A DNA stretch of 64,000 nucleotides from Serilophus lunatus (lineage: Eukaryota > Chordata > Aves > Passeriformes > Eurylaimidae), in NCBI GenBank assembly GCA_013399895.1, contig VXBA01000405.1, forward strand, positions 679,291 through 743,290, in the 5' to 3' direction. A program made the translations under genes and the position numbers. This document shows positions 50,989 to 62,840 of the stretch, one piece after another (the stretch's first letter is position 1; each line of letters opens with the position of its first letter). A model generated the notes under the pieces. The model did not search any database. It was not told where the DNA came from and worked only from the letters and a program-made list of their open reading frames with translations.

Positions 50989-53900
50989 CTAAATAAACAC
51001 CTTTAAAAGTGTTTTAAACGAACCAGATTTGACTGTAAAGAGGACCAATAACAGATAAACATGTTTTTCTCCTGATCAGCAGGTGTTCTAACTCACCAGC
51101 ACTTTCAATCATATTTATTGAACTTTGTTCAATCTGTTTTCACAGGTGCAACAGTTTATAGTATAAAAAATCTTGACAAATAAAACATGTAACTCAGAAA
51201 ATTGCTATTAACAGCAGGCATAATAAGATGCAATTTGAAAAATTCTTACAAACCATTATAAAGTCATGAAAGCAGGAAAACAGACATGGAACAAGTCAGT
51301 AGGTTATCGAGCTAAGTCACAAAGACTACTTTTTTTTTTAACTTTGTCTCTCTTTAAAAAAAAAAAATCAGAAGGATTTTAGAAGATTTTTCTTAATAGG
51401 AACACTGTGAGCTCTGGGAGCTTAAACTAATTTTTAAAAATTTTATTATTTATTTTTTCCTGTTTGTGTTGAATCTATCAGAGATTGTCCAGGACTAGAA
51501 ATTACACATGCAACCAAAACAAATATTAATAACAATATACATAAATGTTGATTTGAAAAAGAACATAGTTAGCAATGCATTAGTCCTCTCCTCCTTTTTT
51601 TGGTCATAAAATTAAGTTTAGTATGCTACCTCAGGTCCCGCTTCCAGTTAGCTTTGTAATAATATGAAGTTAAAATAAAGATGAACTCTCCTAAGCAATT
51701 TTTTTCTCTTTTGAGAGCTTCACAGAGAAATAGTTTTGCTAGTGTATCTGAATTAGTAGAGTTCAACAAAATTAAAACCAGATGAAGGAGACTGCATCAT
51801 CATTAATATCCTTATAGCTGCTTCTTTCTACATCTGATCTTAATTTGAACTTTGAAGTCTGCAAAACTGTGCTGTAAGTTTACAGTTGACTATTTTGTGA
51901 GAATCTCAGCATTTTCTTTTCCTTTCCAAAACTAGAAACACAGGAAGACATAAAAGAGTAAAAAAATTAAGGTCATAACGAGAAATTTATAATTTTCAGA
52001 AAAATTTAAGTCTACAATCAAGCCAGGGATTACCGATGCTTTTCATATGACCATGGAAATTTATATACTTTTTGTCCTTATTTTCTTCCTCTGTTTTAAT
52101 ATATCAGATGTAAAAGGAAGTTTTCAAATTATCTTTCAAATTATTTTCAATCCTCAGTAACACAAAGAGCAGTGCTATATTCCTCACTGTTCAGATCAAA
52201 GCTGACCCCATGAGATCTCAGCTTATTCTTCTGTTCCATTCTTTTATTCACAGTGCATGTTCGGAGGGGTTATTGAAGTGAACACGTCTTCACAGTTATG
52301 TCAAATAAAGAAGCATGAAACATCCATAACAACTATAAACAGTTTTTGAGTCTGTTCATGTTTGATGTCATAACTTCAAGTATTTTGCATTTAATATAAA
52401 ATAATTGATGATTAATTTTGGGTAAATCAACTTCATAATACCTCATAGGTGATTACAGATCTGAAAAACATATCCTGAGTTTGATTTTTAGTTTTTTGAA
52501 ATTATTTATCAGCAAATCAAGAGGTTTTCAGACCTCTTCCATGCAGTTTTAATCAAATGATGTAAGGGCCCTGTAAATCTGAATTCAGTAATGAAACAGT
52601 GGTTAAACAGACACTTTATTTCTTTGTTTCTTTATTACTCTTGAGAGAGATCTCTGTGGTCTTTGCTACTTGAAACTGCATCAGCATCATCTGTAAGAAA
52701 TAGCTCACCAATTAAAAATGCCTTTGAATTTAATTTACTGAAGATTTTGCTTGAATTTTGAACAAATTACTTTCAGGTATATAAATCTTCACTGTTGCTT
52801 AATTGTTTTGTATTGGTTTGTTTTGCTTTCTGATATCTATGTGAATTTTATCTTTGGCTTTAATTTCATGAGGGTTTAAAGCAATAGAATCTATGCAGTA
52901 CCGCTTCCTCTGAATCTGTGAGAAGCTGAGGAAATATTAGCAGCATTACATTTATTGTAATTCTATGAGAGTCTTTGTATTCCAGGTGGAATATTAAACG
53001 TAATGCTACTATAGACAGTATTTCAAGCTATGTCTCTAAGACGTTTCCTGACATGCTTTTTGCAGCAACAAGAAATTAAAATGCCATGCAAACTGCAGAA
53101 CTAGTGCCACAACCCTCCTGGACAAACCCTTCATCATGACTTCTCTCTAGGAAATATTTACTCAGTTTTAGACTCAAAAAAAGATGTCTCCGTCCTTTTT
53201 TTGCTTTTAGTCTAAACCCAAAGCTTTTGGTAACACAATGGTTTCCCGTTATCTGTCCATGCACTTCTAGATAGGAAGCTCCAGGGTGGAGGAAACCCTT
53301 TCTCTTCTTCAGTGTCTTGGCATTCATTAAAAATTAATAATTTTACCAGTGTGAGGGGTACCATCTCCACTCAGATAAAACTATTTTGTAGGTTGCCTTT
53401 GATTGCTCTGTTGTAATTTCCTATACAGTGTCAAAGTGTCAAACTTCAAGATGAATTACTGAAGTCATTGTGAACATTGAAGTAGGAATATTATATGCCA
53501 TTCACAAATCTAAGGTGTGACACTAAAGCAAATGACAGAAACAGAAACCTATTTCTTCAGATGTTGAAAGTTAGGCTGATGTTAAACTAGAAAGCATTAT
53601 GGCTGACAGGGCTAGATATTTTTTTTTTTCTGTCTCTGACTTGTGGAAATGTAAATATCTCCATGTAACCTAACACCATTATTCTGAGCAATCTGGCCCA
53701 GAGATTTGTCTAATCTGGGTCCTGAGCCTTGGTAGATAAGGAATTCCTATGAAAGTACTTGAAGCTTATATTCTTTTTTTAATTAGGAGACATCTGCAAA
53801 AAATGGGCTGGAGAAAACAGAATAGCCTCTATCTCTTCACAATTATAATCTATTTTCCTCTATTGCAGCTACTTTTTAGGGACCTTTATTTGCAAAACAG

Positions 53901-54288
53901 AGTATGAAATGTGTTTATTCTCCCACTGGGGCCCTGAAAAAAGCGCTCAGATATAACTGTGTTGCAAGGAGCTCACATTGCTATAAATTTAGCTGATTTT
54001 GTTTCATGCTCCTCTCATTCTACTAACCCTTAGTTTCATATCCCTGTTTAATTATTTACTAAACTATTTTCCCTATTCCTGTAGTCATGATCTCTGATCT
54101 ACAGAAATAGGAGAAAAACTACAGAATAAATTTCTTCTGCATTTTGGATCACAGAGTATGTGAACAGCTCTGAAATGATGATGTGGTTTTTCAAGGCACT
54201 TAAATGTCAAATACTGGATTTATGTGGCAGTTAAGTGAGAGCTCTTCTACATTACAATACACAAACATACAACCAGCTAAACAACTTC

Positions 54289-54314
54289 GTGTGTGTGTGT
54301 CTTTGTGTGTGTGT
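54289..54314. repeat. GT dinucleotide microsatellite, interrupted
   Basis: Two GT runs separated by CTTT, in a plus-strand stretch otherwise poor in G. Confidence 0.88.
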
Positions 54315-54850
54315 AGCAACACAGAGAATCAAAGGTTGAAACAAAAAGCTTCAGATATTATTCTATTCTACTTTTTCCAGATGTGCTGAATTCTCACAAT
54401 GGAAGAAATGTTAAAAATGCTTCAAATTAAAATGACCTAAATGAAAGAGAGCAGCAACCAATTCGCAACTGCTTTGAAATTACAAGAGACAACACAGATT
54501 TCTTAGGACCTGGAAATATGCAAAGAGTTTGTAATTGCTTTCAACCAATTGTTTATCTATGTTACCTTCCTGCACACAGAAAAGTAACTATATCTTAATA
54601 TTGCTATTTGTATATTTATACTATATAGGTATGTATGATTGAGTGTTCCACACCATAACAAAAATTTCTATTTTTCTGAGCAAAGCAGCTCCTATGTCAC
54701 ACCTAAGTATTGAATTCAGTGAAGAGGTACAATTCTTACTATATGTTTCTTTTGACTTAAAAGGTAAAGTTTGAAGACATGCATGTTTTTGTGATACTAA
54801 ATCAAGAACTGGGGCTGTTGAAAAGTGGCAACATATCTGTTCTGCCTCAC

Positions 54851-55108
54851 CTGTTAAAACTGGAGGTCACGATATTCTTGACTTGCCTAAACTCATCTTT
54901 GAAACCCTGAGCCTGTAAGACTTTAAATAGATGCTTGATTTGATGTATGAAAACGCTGGAAAAGTCAATGAGATGGCTTACAGTATTTGAAGGCAAATGG
55001 GTGTGTAACTCTTCCCAGCAATGGGCTCTTTGGAATGAATATTCTTGTCTCATTTCATGGAGCAGGTGATAGAATGAAGTCTGGTATGTTACTTTTCCTC
55101 TCACTGTT
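54851..55108 (-). other. Exon-like open stretch, minus strand (weak)
   Basis: On the minus strand, TTTTTTGTTTAG (acceptor-like) is followed by a 258-bp open stretch ending TTTTAACAG, then GTGAGGCAG (good donor). The frame includes SFYHLLHEMRQEYSFQRAHC and IKHLFKVLQAQGFKDEFRQV. An upstream open stretch (55367-55109, itself after an ATCATTGCAG acceptor-like signal) would join it in frame only if one base were added in a T6 run. It could thus be the 3' part of a 517-bp exon with a homopolymer indel, a standalone exon, or chance. I recognise no family. Confidence 0.2.
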
Positions 55109-56318
55109 CTAAACAAAAAATTGCAATGCATATTTGACTACTGAGAAATCCTTGGGTAATACATCTGGAAGCAGGCCATGTTGCTTGTAGGGGAAGGAAG
55201 GAGTGAATAGCCATGGGAAACTGGAGGAATTGGTGAGTGCATTTAAAGTGCTTGAGAAGTTCTGGGCAGCTGATGTTTGAATAATTTTCCAAAGATTTGT
55301 TACAGTATTTGTCAGACATTTTATCTTGGAGCAATGTCAAAGAAGGATGTCTTGAAAGGAAATTCAGCTGCAATGATTAAACGAATTATTCAGTGAACAT
55401 AAAAGCAGGTACCAGGAGATTTAGAACAGTACTGAAATATACAATGAAAAGGAACTCGTAAGGAGGAAAGGAATCCTCCTTGTAATCTGTCACTAAAAAA
55501 ACAATAAAAAAATGCTGATTTAGACCCCTTCTGGCCTACTGAAATAATTAAAGGTGTTAGAAATACATTTACTGATTGCTACTTTATGCATTACAACTGT
55601 TGGTTGACTAAAGAAGAAAGAGAAGTTCTACTTGTCTGGGTGAAAATCCTCTTTAAGAATAATTCGGCAAGCTCTCATGTGAAAAGCATTAATGAATGGA
55701 AGCTTTTTAATTTTTTTTTAGTGAAGGCATATTTTCTTCAACATCCGTATTGCTGAAGGCAAAAAGCTTTTGGTGAGAAAGTTTGGAGTGAAAAATTTGG
55801 TTGAAGCTTATCTTTGTCTTCACAGATATTTTTCTTTTATTCTCACTGTTGACACAGAAAGCTCCCTAACAGCTCCGTTTCTGATTCGTTGTCTCTGGTG
55901 AAATTGCAGGAAGTTGTTTGTCCTCTAACAACCTTCTCTCACACAATAGAGTAAGCTTCTCATTCTCTTATGCTTCCTATAACAGAATAGATAGAAGAAT
56001 GGGCTTTTATTTTGTGTGTGTTCTTTCATCTTTTCCCGTGACTGAATTTCAATAACTCCTACACTGTTAACATTGCAGGTTTGTATCTACTTTGTTAAAT
56101 CTGTGCCATAAAATATCTTTAATTACTGTCTTTTATTTAGAATTATTTTAGAATATTAGAAAACAGTAAGTGCTGTAACTTGCTCTTCACTAGATTTGAA
56201 ATCTTGCTGTCGAAAGGAAATTTTGGTGGACACAAAAACTGTTCATCAACACATCAGGACTAACATTATACAAATTGTCACAAAGACATTAGTTATTGAG
56301 TCATCTTTTATCCATAGG

Positions 56319-56390
56319 TTTGTTTGTGTGGGTTTTTTTGTTTGGTTTGGTTTTGGTTTTTTTTTTGTTGTTTTTTTGTGTTTTTTTTTA
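56319..56390. repeat. G/T-rich low-complexity tract
   Basis: About 70 bp composed almost only of T and G (TTTGGTTTGGTTTTGG and long T runs). Low-complexity sequence; the 79-codon frame through it is an artefact. Confidence 0.85.
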
Positions 56391-57911
56391 AGAGAAGACT
56401 GTGTGTGGCCTTGGAAACCTCATTTGCTCAGCTAGAATGATCTCAAACAGGATTTAGTTTTAGACATGAATGAGAATTTAAAACAGCATGCAGCAGGTCT
56501 GACTTGGTATAGTGAGGATTAGGAGAGGGGAGATGTTTTTACCTCAGAAAGCACCAGAAGCAGCTGTTTACTGAGAAGTTTCCAAGAATTTCCTAGTGAT
56601 GCCCAGGTCAAGTCAGACTATTGCATTATTTCTGAAAAGGCTGAAAAGGGGTCATTCACACCTTTCAGATGGTCTTTGAATGTTCATGTCCATTTAGTCT
56701 TACCACCTATTCCAGTTGCACTCAGTTCTCTTATTTTTGTAAGTTAGGCAACATGATGGATACTATTCACAAGATAGTCTTTATTTGTCATCTAGGTGGT
56801 TCCATGTGTAAGGTGGAACACATGATAAAAATAGGGAACAAGGCAAATGAGCAGCCTAAGATGCACTACAAAGAAAATTATAGAACGACTTTGCCATTTT
56901 ATCATATGGTTCTGATTAATTCTTGGATCCATCACAGTGAAAGCCAGTGGGCACAGTACTCAATATGGCAGCCTATCTAGATGGAAAAATAGGCCATGCT
57001 CATAGATTGAAATACTGGTTTGTAATGGGTTAGGAAGCAGTTTTGTCTTTTAGGTTGGGGGGGAGGGGGGTTGTCTTTTAGACTTTTTTTATTTTTTTCT
57101 TTCTTGAGAAGGGAATCAGGCAAAGATGGTGAAACACTCCTTGGGTGCCTGCGGGCTGACAGTCATGCTGGAGTAGGAGGTTTTCCCTGGCCATGTGGGC
57201 GGCTTGGGCTGCGCCAGGGCATGGAGTGCCCACCATTGGGCTGTGTGGGCTCCCCGGGCTGTCTGAGACTGCACCAGCCCAGGCCGACAAGAGCCGGGCA
57301 GGTCTGGGCGGGGGGAATTGCTCCCAACCCTCCAAACTGCAGTTGGCGCCGGCTGGGGCTTTTCACAGCCATTCCCCCTGCAGCTCCCCTGAGCCCAGGA
57401 TGGGGCCAGGGCAAGCAGCACTGGCACAGCGCAGCCCCGCTGGGCCCACGTCTGAGCACAGAAAGCCCTGGGCCAGGTGGGGCCCTTCAGGGGCTGCCCC
57501 CAGCAGGTTCCCTGTGGCTCTGTTGGGCCCAGGGTGCAGCGGCCAGCATGGCGTGGCTCTGTTGGCCCTGGGCCAAGCTGCGGGATCGTGGCAGGGTGGT
57601 GGCAGGCCCCTGGCCACCTGTGAACAGCCGGGGCAGCATGCTGCTCAGCAGGCACGGCATCAGCTTTCAGCTGCCCCTGCAGGTGACACCACTGGCCCCA
57701 GGGTCCCTTCTGGGCTTCCTGCGGGCAGCAAGTGCCCTGTGGGCAGTGCTTCTGGCACCCCTGGGTGCCCACCACACGACATTTGGGCAGAAAACGCCAT
57801 CTTGACTGTAAGATGAGATCTCAGAGAGGACTGGCGCTCCTGTTCCGCTGTCCAGTGGGATGGCGGCAGGCCCAGGAATGCTGCCCCAAGATAACGTGAG
57901 ATCAGAGAGCC

Positions 57912-57919
57912 CATAAAAG
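57912..57919 (+). promoter_or_regulatory. Probable LTR TATA box
   Basis: CATAAAAG just after the GC-rich U3 and about 395 bp before the LTR poly-A signal. If active it would start transcription rightward from about 57945. Confidence 0.55.
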
Positions 57920-58307
57920 TTGGAGGCACAGAAGTTCGTCCCCTTTTCCTGGCCTCATCGTCGCCAAGAGAGGATCAGCTGATGCCCCTCCTGGTTCCTC
58001 TCAGTTCCCTGACCCTGCAGCATCAACAGACCTCAGACAGTGACAGCAGGAGAACAGCTGGTGGCAACACAAGTGTGATATCTTCCCCTTGGGTTTCCCT
58101 GGGGGGTCCTTTTCACTGTCTCACTTTTTCAGAGACTTCTGGATCAGGACCAGTCACCATTTCTGAGGTGGCTTTTCCCTCAGCCCACCAGCCAGATTGA
58201 AGGAGCAGTCTGTTATTTTTCTTTATTGTGTAATATTGTCGGGTTGTTGTTGTTTGTAATCTGGTTGTGTCTTAGTGGGATTCCACAGCTTATAGAGCCC
58301 CTAGATA

Positions 58308-58313
58308 AATAAA
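58308..58313 (+). promoter_or_regulatory. LTR poly-A signal AATAAA
   Basis: AATAAA within AGATAAATAAACTG, about 70 bp from the LTR 3' end, the expected position for the end of the R region. Confidence 0.7.
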
Positions 58314-58388
58314 CTGTTTCGCTGTTGTAGCTCTATTGAGTGTCTCATCATTGTCGCACCCCCTAGCACCCAAACCAGGACACAGTTT

Positions 58389-59248
58389 CAAATAGATTTT
58401 TTTCTGAGAGGCCTGGACTTGACCGAAGTCAATTAATATGCATTTTACTTTTCTAGTGTGGATGAGAGATTATGTGCATTCATGAGCAGCAAAAAGATGC
58501 CCCTGAAAGGAATGGGTTAGGCAATGTTATTTCTAGTATCTTACCCTGGTTAGGGTTTTCATTGTTGCCATGTAGATGTTGGCATGGCCCATTTGAAGCC
58601 AGCTAAGTTGCATGTAATTTATATGTATTTAGTGAGGATGTGATCCTTAAACTTTTATTATAATAGGCAAAATATGAGTTTCTTTTCCATTAAATGCAAA
58701 TATCTTGATATAAACATGGAAACAACTTTGGTTAGAATCCAGATTCTGAAAGAGAGTATTTTCCTAATTCTGTGTTTTTTTTTATCAAGACACTTCTGTT
58801 GATATTTCTTGGTATCTAATAGAATTAAGTTAATTTTTTTTTAGATAAGTAATTCTGGGGATAGAAGAAAGGGTGGGTTGTTTTATAGAATAATGTGATT
58901 GGATCAAGGAGACAAAGTTTTTGATTTGTGCAACATTTCTGATCCTGATTTATTTTCTGATAAAACAAATGATACCATAAAACCAATTCTTATGGAATCT
59001 TTCTGAGATATTTCAATAATGTTCATTTCTAGGTAAGTCCTAAGTGTGTGGAAACAAAAGTAACAACAAAAACTCCATTTTCTGTCCTTCTCCCAGATGT
59101 CCCACTTTAATACTCAAGTATTTAGAGGATATAATCCCAGTAAATGAAAAAAGAAGTAGCTTTTTCCTTACAGTCAGATTTTTTCATGGTTCCTGAATAT
59201 TGTGTTTTCACGGAAAATATAATACAATGTCTGGAAAAAATAAAGGTT
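58389..59248. other. AT-rich unique DNA, nothing recognised
   Basis: AT-rich spacer between the solo LTR and the tetranucleotide microsatellite. No coding or RNA signal seen. Confidence 0.6.
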
Positions 59249-59284
59249 TATGTATGTATGTATGTATGTATGTATGTATGTATG

Positions 59285-59340
<56 letters not shown>

Positions 59341-59341
59341 C
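59249..59341. repeat. Compound tetranucleotide microsatellite (TATG)n-(TAGA)n
   Basis: About nine TATG units (59249-59285) run directly into about fourteen TAGA units (59285-59341), without interruptions in either. Pure tetranucleotide arrays of this length are usually highly polymorphic, so this is a likely genotyping locus. Confidence 0.96.
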
Positions 59342-62300
59342 ATTAGTAAATTGTATTTAAGATAGAGATTATAAGACCTTGTTTGAGGGTTTGAATCCAC
59401 TTTACATGTGCCAAATTAAGATTTCCTTCTATTTCTTTTTAAAATACCTACAGGCTGTGCCATGAATCTCACACATTATGTAATGTCACTTATCACATGA
59501 TGGTAATATGTCATAAGAGATGAAATGTCTGAACTAGAAATTTTCAGTTAACAGTGAAGATGAAATGATTATAAAACTTTATTCACTGGCAGTGGAAATA
59601 AAAATCAAATAAACTATTATTTATCATCAAACCCTACAATATTGGCCATAAATCTAAACTCTTCTTATGTGTAAGATTTAATACAGACTTGTGCAATCAC
59701 ATAAATCTGTATTTTTTATTATTTTATTTAATTATTTTATTTTATTTTAATCTTGCATATTTTTTTTCTGTTTAGTCCTTCTGAGTTTATCCAAGTCCTA
59801 CAGCTGTGTCATTTTTCCTTCCTTCCTTTTTTCAAATGAATGTTGGCTTGCATAAATCACTACATTTCCCCCCTCTGGGGTGTATTTCAATATTACCATT
59901 GTTCTTTTTGTAGAAAAGTTGCAGATAATGCTGTCTTGATGATCTGTTTTTTTGTTAAGGAACTCGGCAACATCTAGTCTCTTAGCATTGCCTCTGGTGG
60001 TTTATTTGCCAAAAAAATGTGGAGAATAGATCAGTTTCCTTAAGAAGAATTGTTTGCAGGGACAGATGAAAAACTCAGATAAGTGCCACTAAACTAAAGC
60101 TCACATGATGCAGAAAAGAGTCACATAGCAAGTTTTAATCCCCCCATAAAATATGACTTCAAGCCATTTCATACACTTGATCTCTGCTTTTGATGAAAAT
60201 TTCATGTTGGGTTCTTAGACATCAGTAGTTTATGATTTATGACATCAACACCTGTTGCTGTAACAGTCACTCCCACAGTTTCACCAGAGATAATATTACT
60301 GTAGAAGCAACAAGAATGTGGCAGAGATGCCGTTAGTCTCCACAGGAAAGATTCAGGTTAAGGATATAATGCTGCTTCATTTTAACACAATTAATGTAAG
60401 TTTATGTAGTTATTCTAGTGGAGGTATTTATATTTTAGATCAGATCTGCTTAAGAGGTACTACAAAATAAAAATTGTATGATGTCTTGTTACTGAAGTCT
60501 TTCCATGCATGACCTCCAACATTAGCTGGTTAAATACTTAGGTTCTTAACTTAGGGGAAAAAATCAGTTATAAATGAACATTTCCCTGAATATCTTCACT
60601 CTTGAATTTGTCTGATTTAGTTTCATTAGGAGTGTCAGTTTAGACAATCAGTGTCATGTCTTTATTTGTAGGAAATCTCTGTTATTCAGAAACAGGCAAT
60701 GATCTCTTTTTCACGGCTATATCGCCATCCATTTAAGCAGAAGTGAGGGGATGATCCAGTATGTAGAAATACAAAACCTTTTATCTCAGAGAGTCAATAG
60801 ATATCGACTCACTTTTTGTACTAGAATTACCGGTTTACTTGGTTTTCATTAAAAGAGTTACACAGTTTACAAAACATATATCATAAAAGACTGATTGTCA
60901 AATCTTTTTTTAATGTTTCAGCACCTCTTTAGGAAGGAATGGTAGGTGTGGAGGTCATCCTTTTGTGAGGGAAATAGGAGACATTTAACCAATGAACTTC
61001 TCACCCTACATTGCAGTCTTCTTTAAAAACATGGAAATGTTAAGAAAAAAAGTAAAAAGCCATTACAGGACTGCATTTCTTTCTTGATGGGAAATATGTA
61101 AACAAACATGAAATGTCAAATTAACAAATGTATTTGACAGATTTCAAGATTGAAACTTTTTGGATTGAAACAACCTTTTGGGACTTACTGTAAGTATGAG
61201 GTATTTGTTTACTTAAGTTTAATCAATTCTAAGACCTATGAGAACACTGGTATGATTTTCAACTTAACTAGTACTTTTTTTCTATTGTAACTCTTGATTA
61301 ACTTGTATGTATTTGAAAAATTAAAGAATTTTTTGAAGTGTATTTATTCAAAAAACAAACTAGAGTCTTAATTTTAAGGAATCTGCTTTCTGATAACTAG
61401 GGTGAAGTAGAGCATATAAAATGATAATTTGTGACACATGCCTGTTCAGAGACTTCTCTGAAAGACAGTGTAGTAGGTTGTTCCATTTGAAAATATTTTC
61501 AGAGCTTATTCTTTGTAGTTTTGTGCCCTGAAAATATCTAAGAATGGCTTTGAGAGGACAAAAGTCATATCAACACTGACTTGATTTTATCAGATAAATT
61601 CTCTTTCACTACTTTGGAGTAGTGCACTGTGATATGTTTCAGGTGAGCTCCTAGCATTCCTAGCATTCCTGAGGCATTACAGATACTTGAAGACCTCAAA
61701 GAGTATTGAAAAGTTTCGTCAATTTTTCTCCTGCTATGTCCTTAGTGAATGTGAGATATTCTTCACATGCAAAAGGTCCCTCCAACAGCTAATTCCTTAG
61801 ACAAATAAGGCCTTTAAGGTCCTTGCCCATGACATAACCGGATGAGTCCAAAGAGGATTATCAGAATAATTTATAATGTCAGGAGCCCAATCCTGAGAGG
61901 AAGAATAATAGATGCCTGGGAGACAGCTGTGGATGAATCTGTTCACTCAGTGTTGCACAGAAAGCGACTCAGAGGAGTGGAAAGCATGTGTATATCTTTT
62001 TCTCTTACAATCTCTTATTGTAAAAAACCCCGAACTATCCACAAATATTTTTTCTGCTTACACAATCAAGTGGTGGAATGCCAAAAACTGCTATAAATTT
62101 GTGGCCAAAAATGTGTTTTCAATCCATTTATAATCTCAAATCTTCACTGCCAGAAATTAAAGGAACCATTAAACTAAATCATTATCTTTGCCATTGATAG
62201 GTACCTTCCAAACCATCTGCCCTACTCTATAAGTATTAAAAAATATTGTCTCAATAATCTATGACTAATTTTCAGACAACAAACTAAAGACTGTGAAGAA

Positions 62301-62840
62301 TAGGACTGCTCAAAAATAATCAGACTAACACATGGTATATAATTTTTTTGCTGACATAGAAGAAATGTGACAGTGACACTTTTAATGCTTTTATTAAAAC
62401 TTCTGGCTTTGTGAAAGATTCTGTGGTTTATAAATCATTCATTACCTAATAGATGTATTGCCTTTTATTTTACTGTCAGCTTTATGGTACTGGAATGGCA
62501 GGTTTGTAGGGGAACATTCAAGATTCAGCTCTAGATTCTCCTTATAGCCTGTCCTTAGATATAATCATCTGCAGTGCTGCTGAGCAAAAAACCTGGGCAC
62601 CATGCTTGCATTTGTCCCTGTGAATATTCTAGAAGTTTGCAGTGAGCCTATTAGGACAATATAAAAGTGAGATATGTTCTGTTTTGCATGTGGCATCAAA
62701 AAAAGGAGCTCTTAACAAAGATGTTCATTTCTTTGAGACATTCTGAGCAAGTTTTTTCATTCTGGAAGGGAAACAGCTGGTTAAAGTGCAGATCCTATAA
62801 GGCAGTGATCTTCAGGCTTTTCTTTTGCTTGATCTTTTGA
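59342..62840. other. AT-rich unique DNA with minor simple repeats
   Basis: About 3.5 kb without a recognised gene. It includes an ATTTT-like low-complexity run at about 59709-59750 and a 9-bp tandem duplication (CCTAGCATT twice) near 61650. The plus-strand frames at 61842-62133 overlap in two phases, are under 85 codons, and have no domain. Confidence 0.55.

Larger units (their letters stand above)
49954..57037. other. AT-rich unique DNA with two weak exon-like stretches
   Basis: About 7 kb of AT-rich sequence. The items of note are two minus-strand exon-like stretches listed separately, a GT repeat at 54.29 kb and a G/T-rich tract at 56.3 kb. A minus-strand frame at 53076-53327 has no domain and weak splice context. 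No RNA gene was recognised. Confidence 0.5.
57044..58382 (+). mobile_element. Long solo LTR of an avian endogenous retrovirus
   Basis: A 1339-bp element starting TGTCTTTTAGGTTGGGG and ending CACCCAAACCAGGACA. The 3' end is the complement of the common avian ERV LTR start TGTCCTGGTTTGGG, and the 5' end is a diverged version of it. Identical CAGTTT flanks it at 57038-57043 and 58383-58388, a 6-bp target duplication. In plus orientation there is a GC-rich U3 (57044 to about 57910), a TATA-like CATAAAAG at 57912, and an AATAAA at 58308-58313 about 70 bp before the end, giving the U3-R-U5 order. No gag, pol or env sequence is present. The long frames on both strands at 57.1-57.8 kb are consequences of GC content and show no retroviral motif. 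TGTCTTTTAG is repeated at 57072-57081 across a G-rich run. Confidence 0.88.

Noticed and set aside
57071..57816. Open frames of up to 244 codons on both strands
   Set aside because: They lie inside the GC-rich U3 of a solo LTR and overlap in most frames. Composition explains them.
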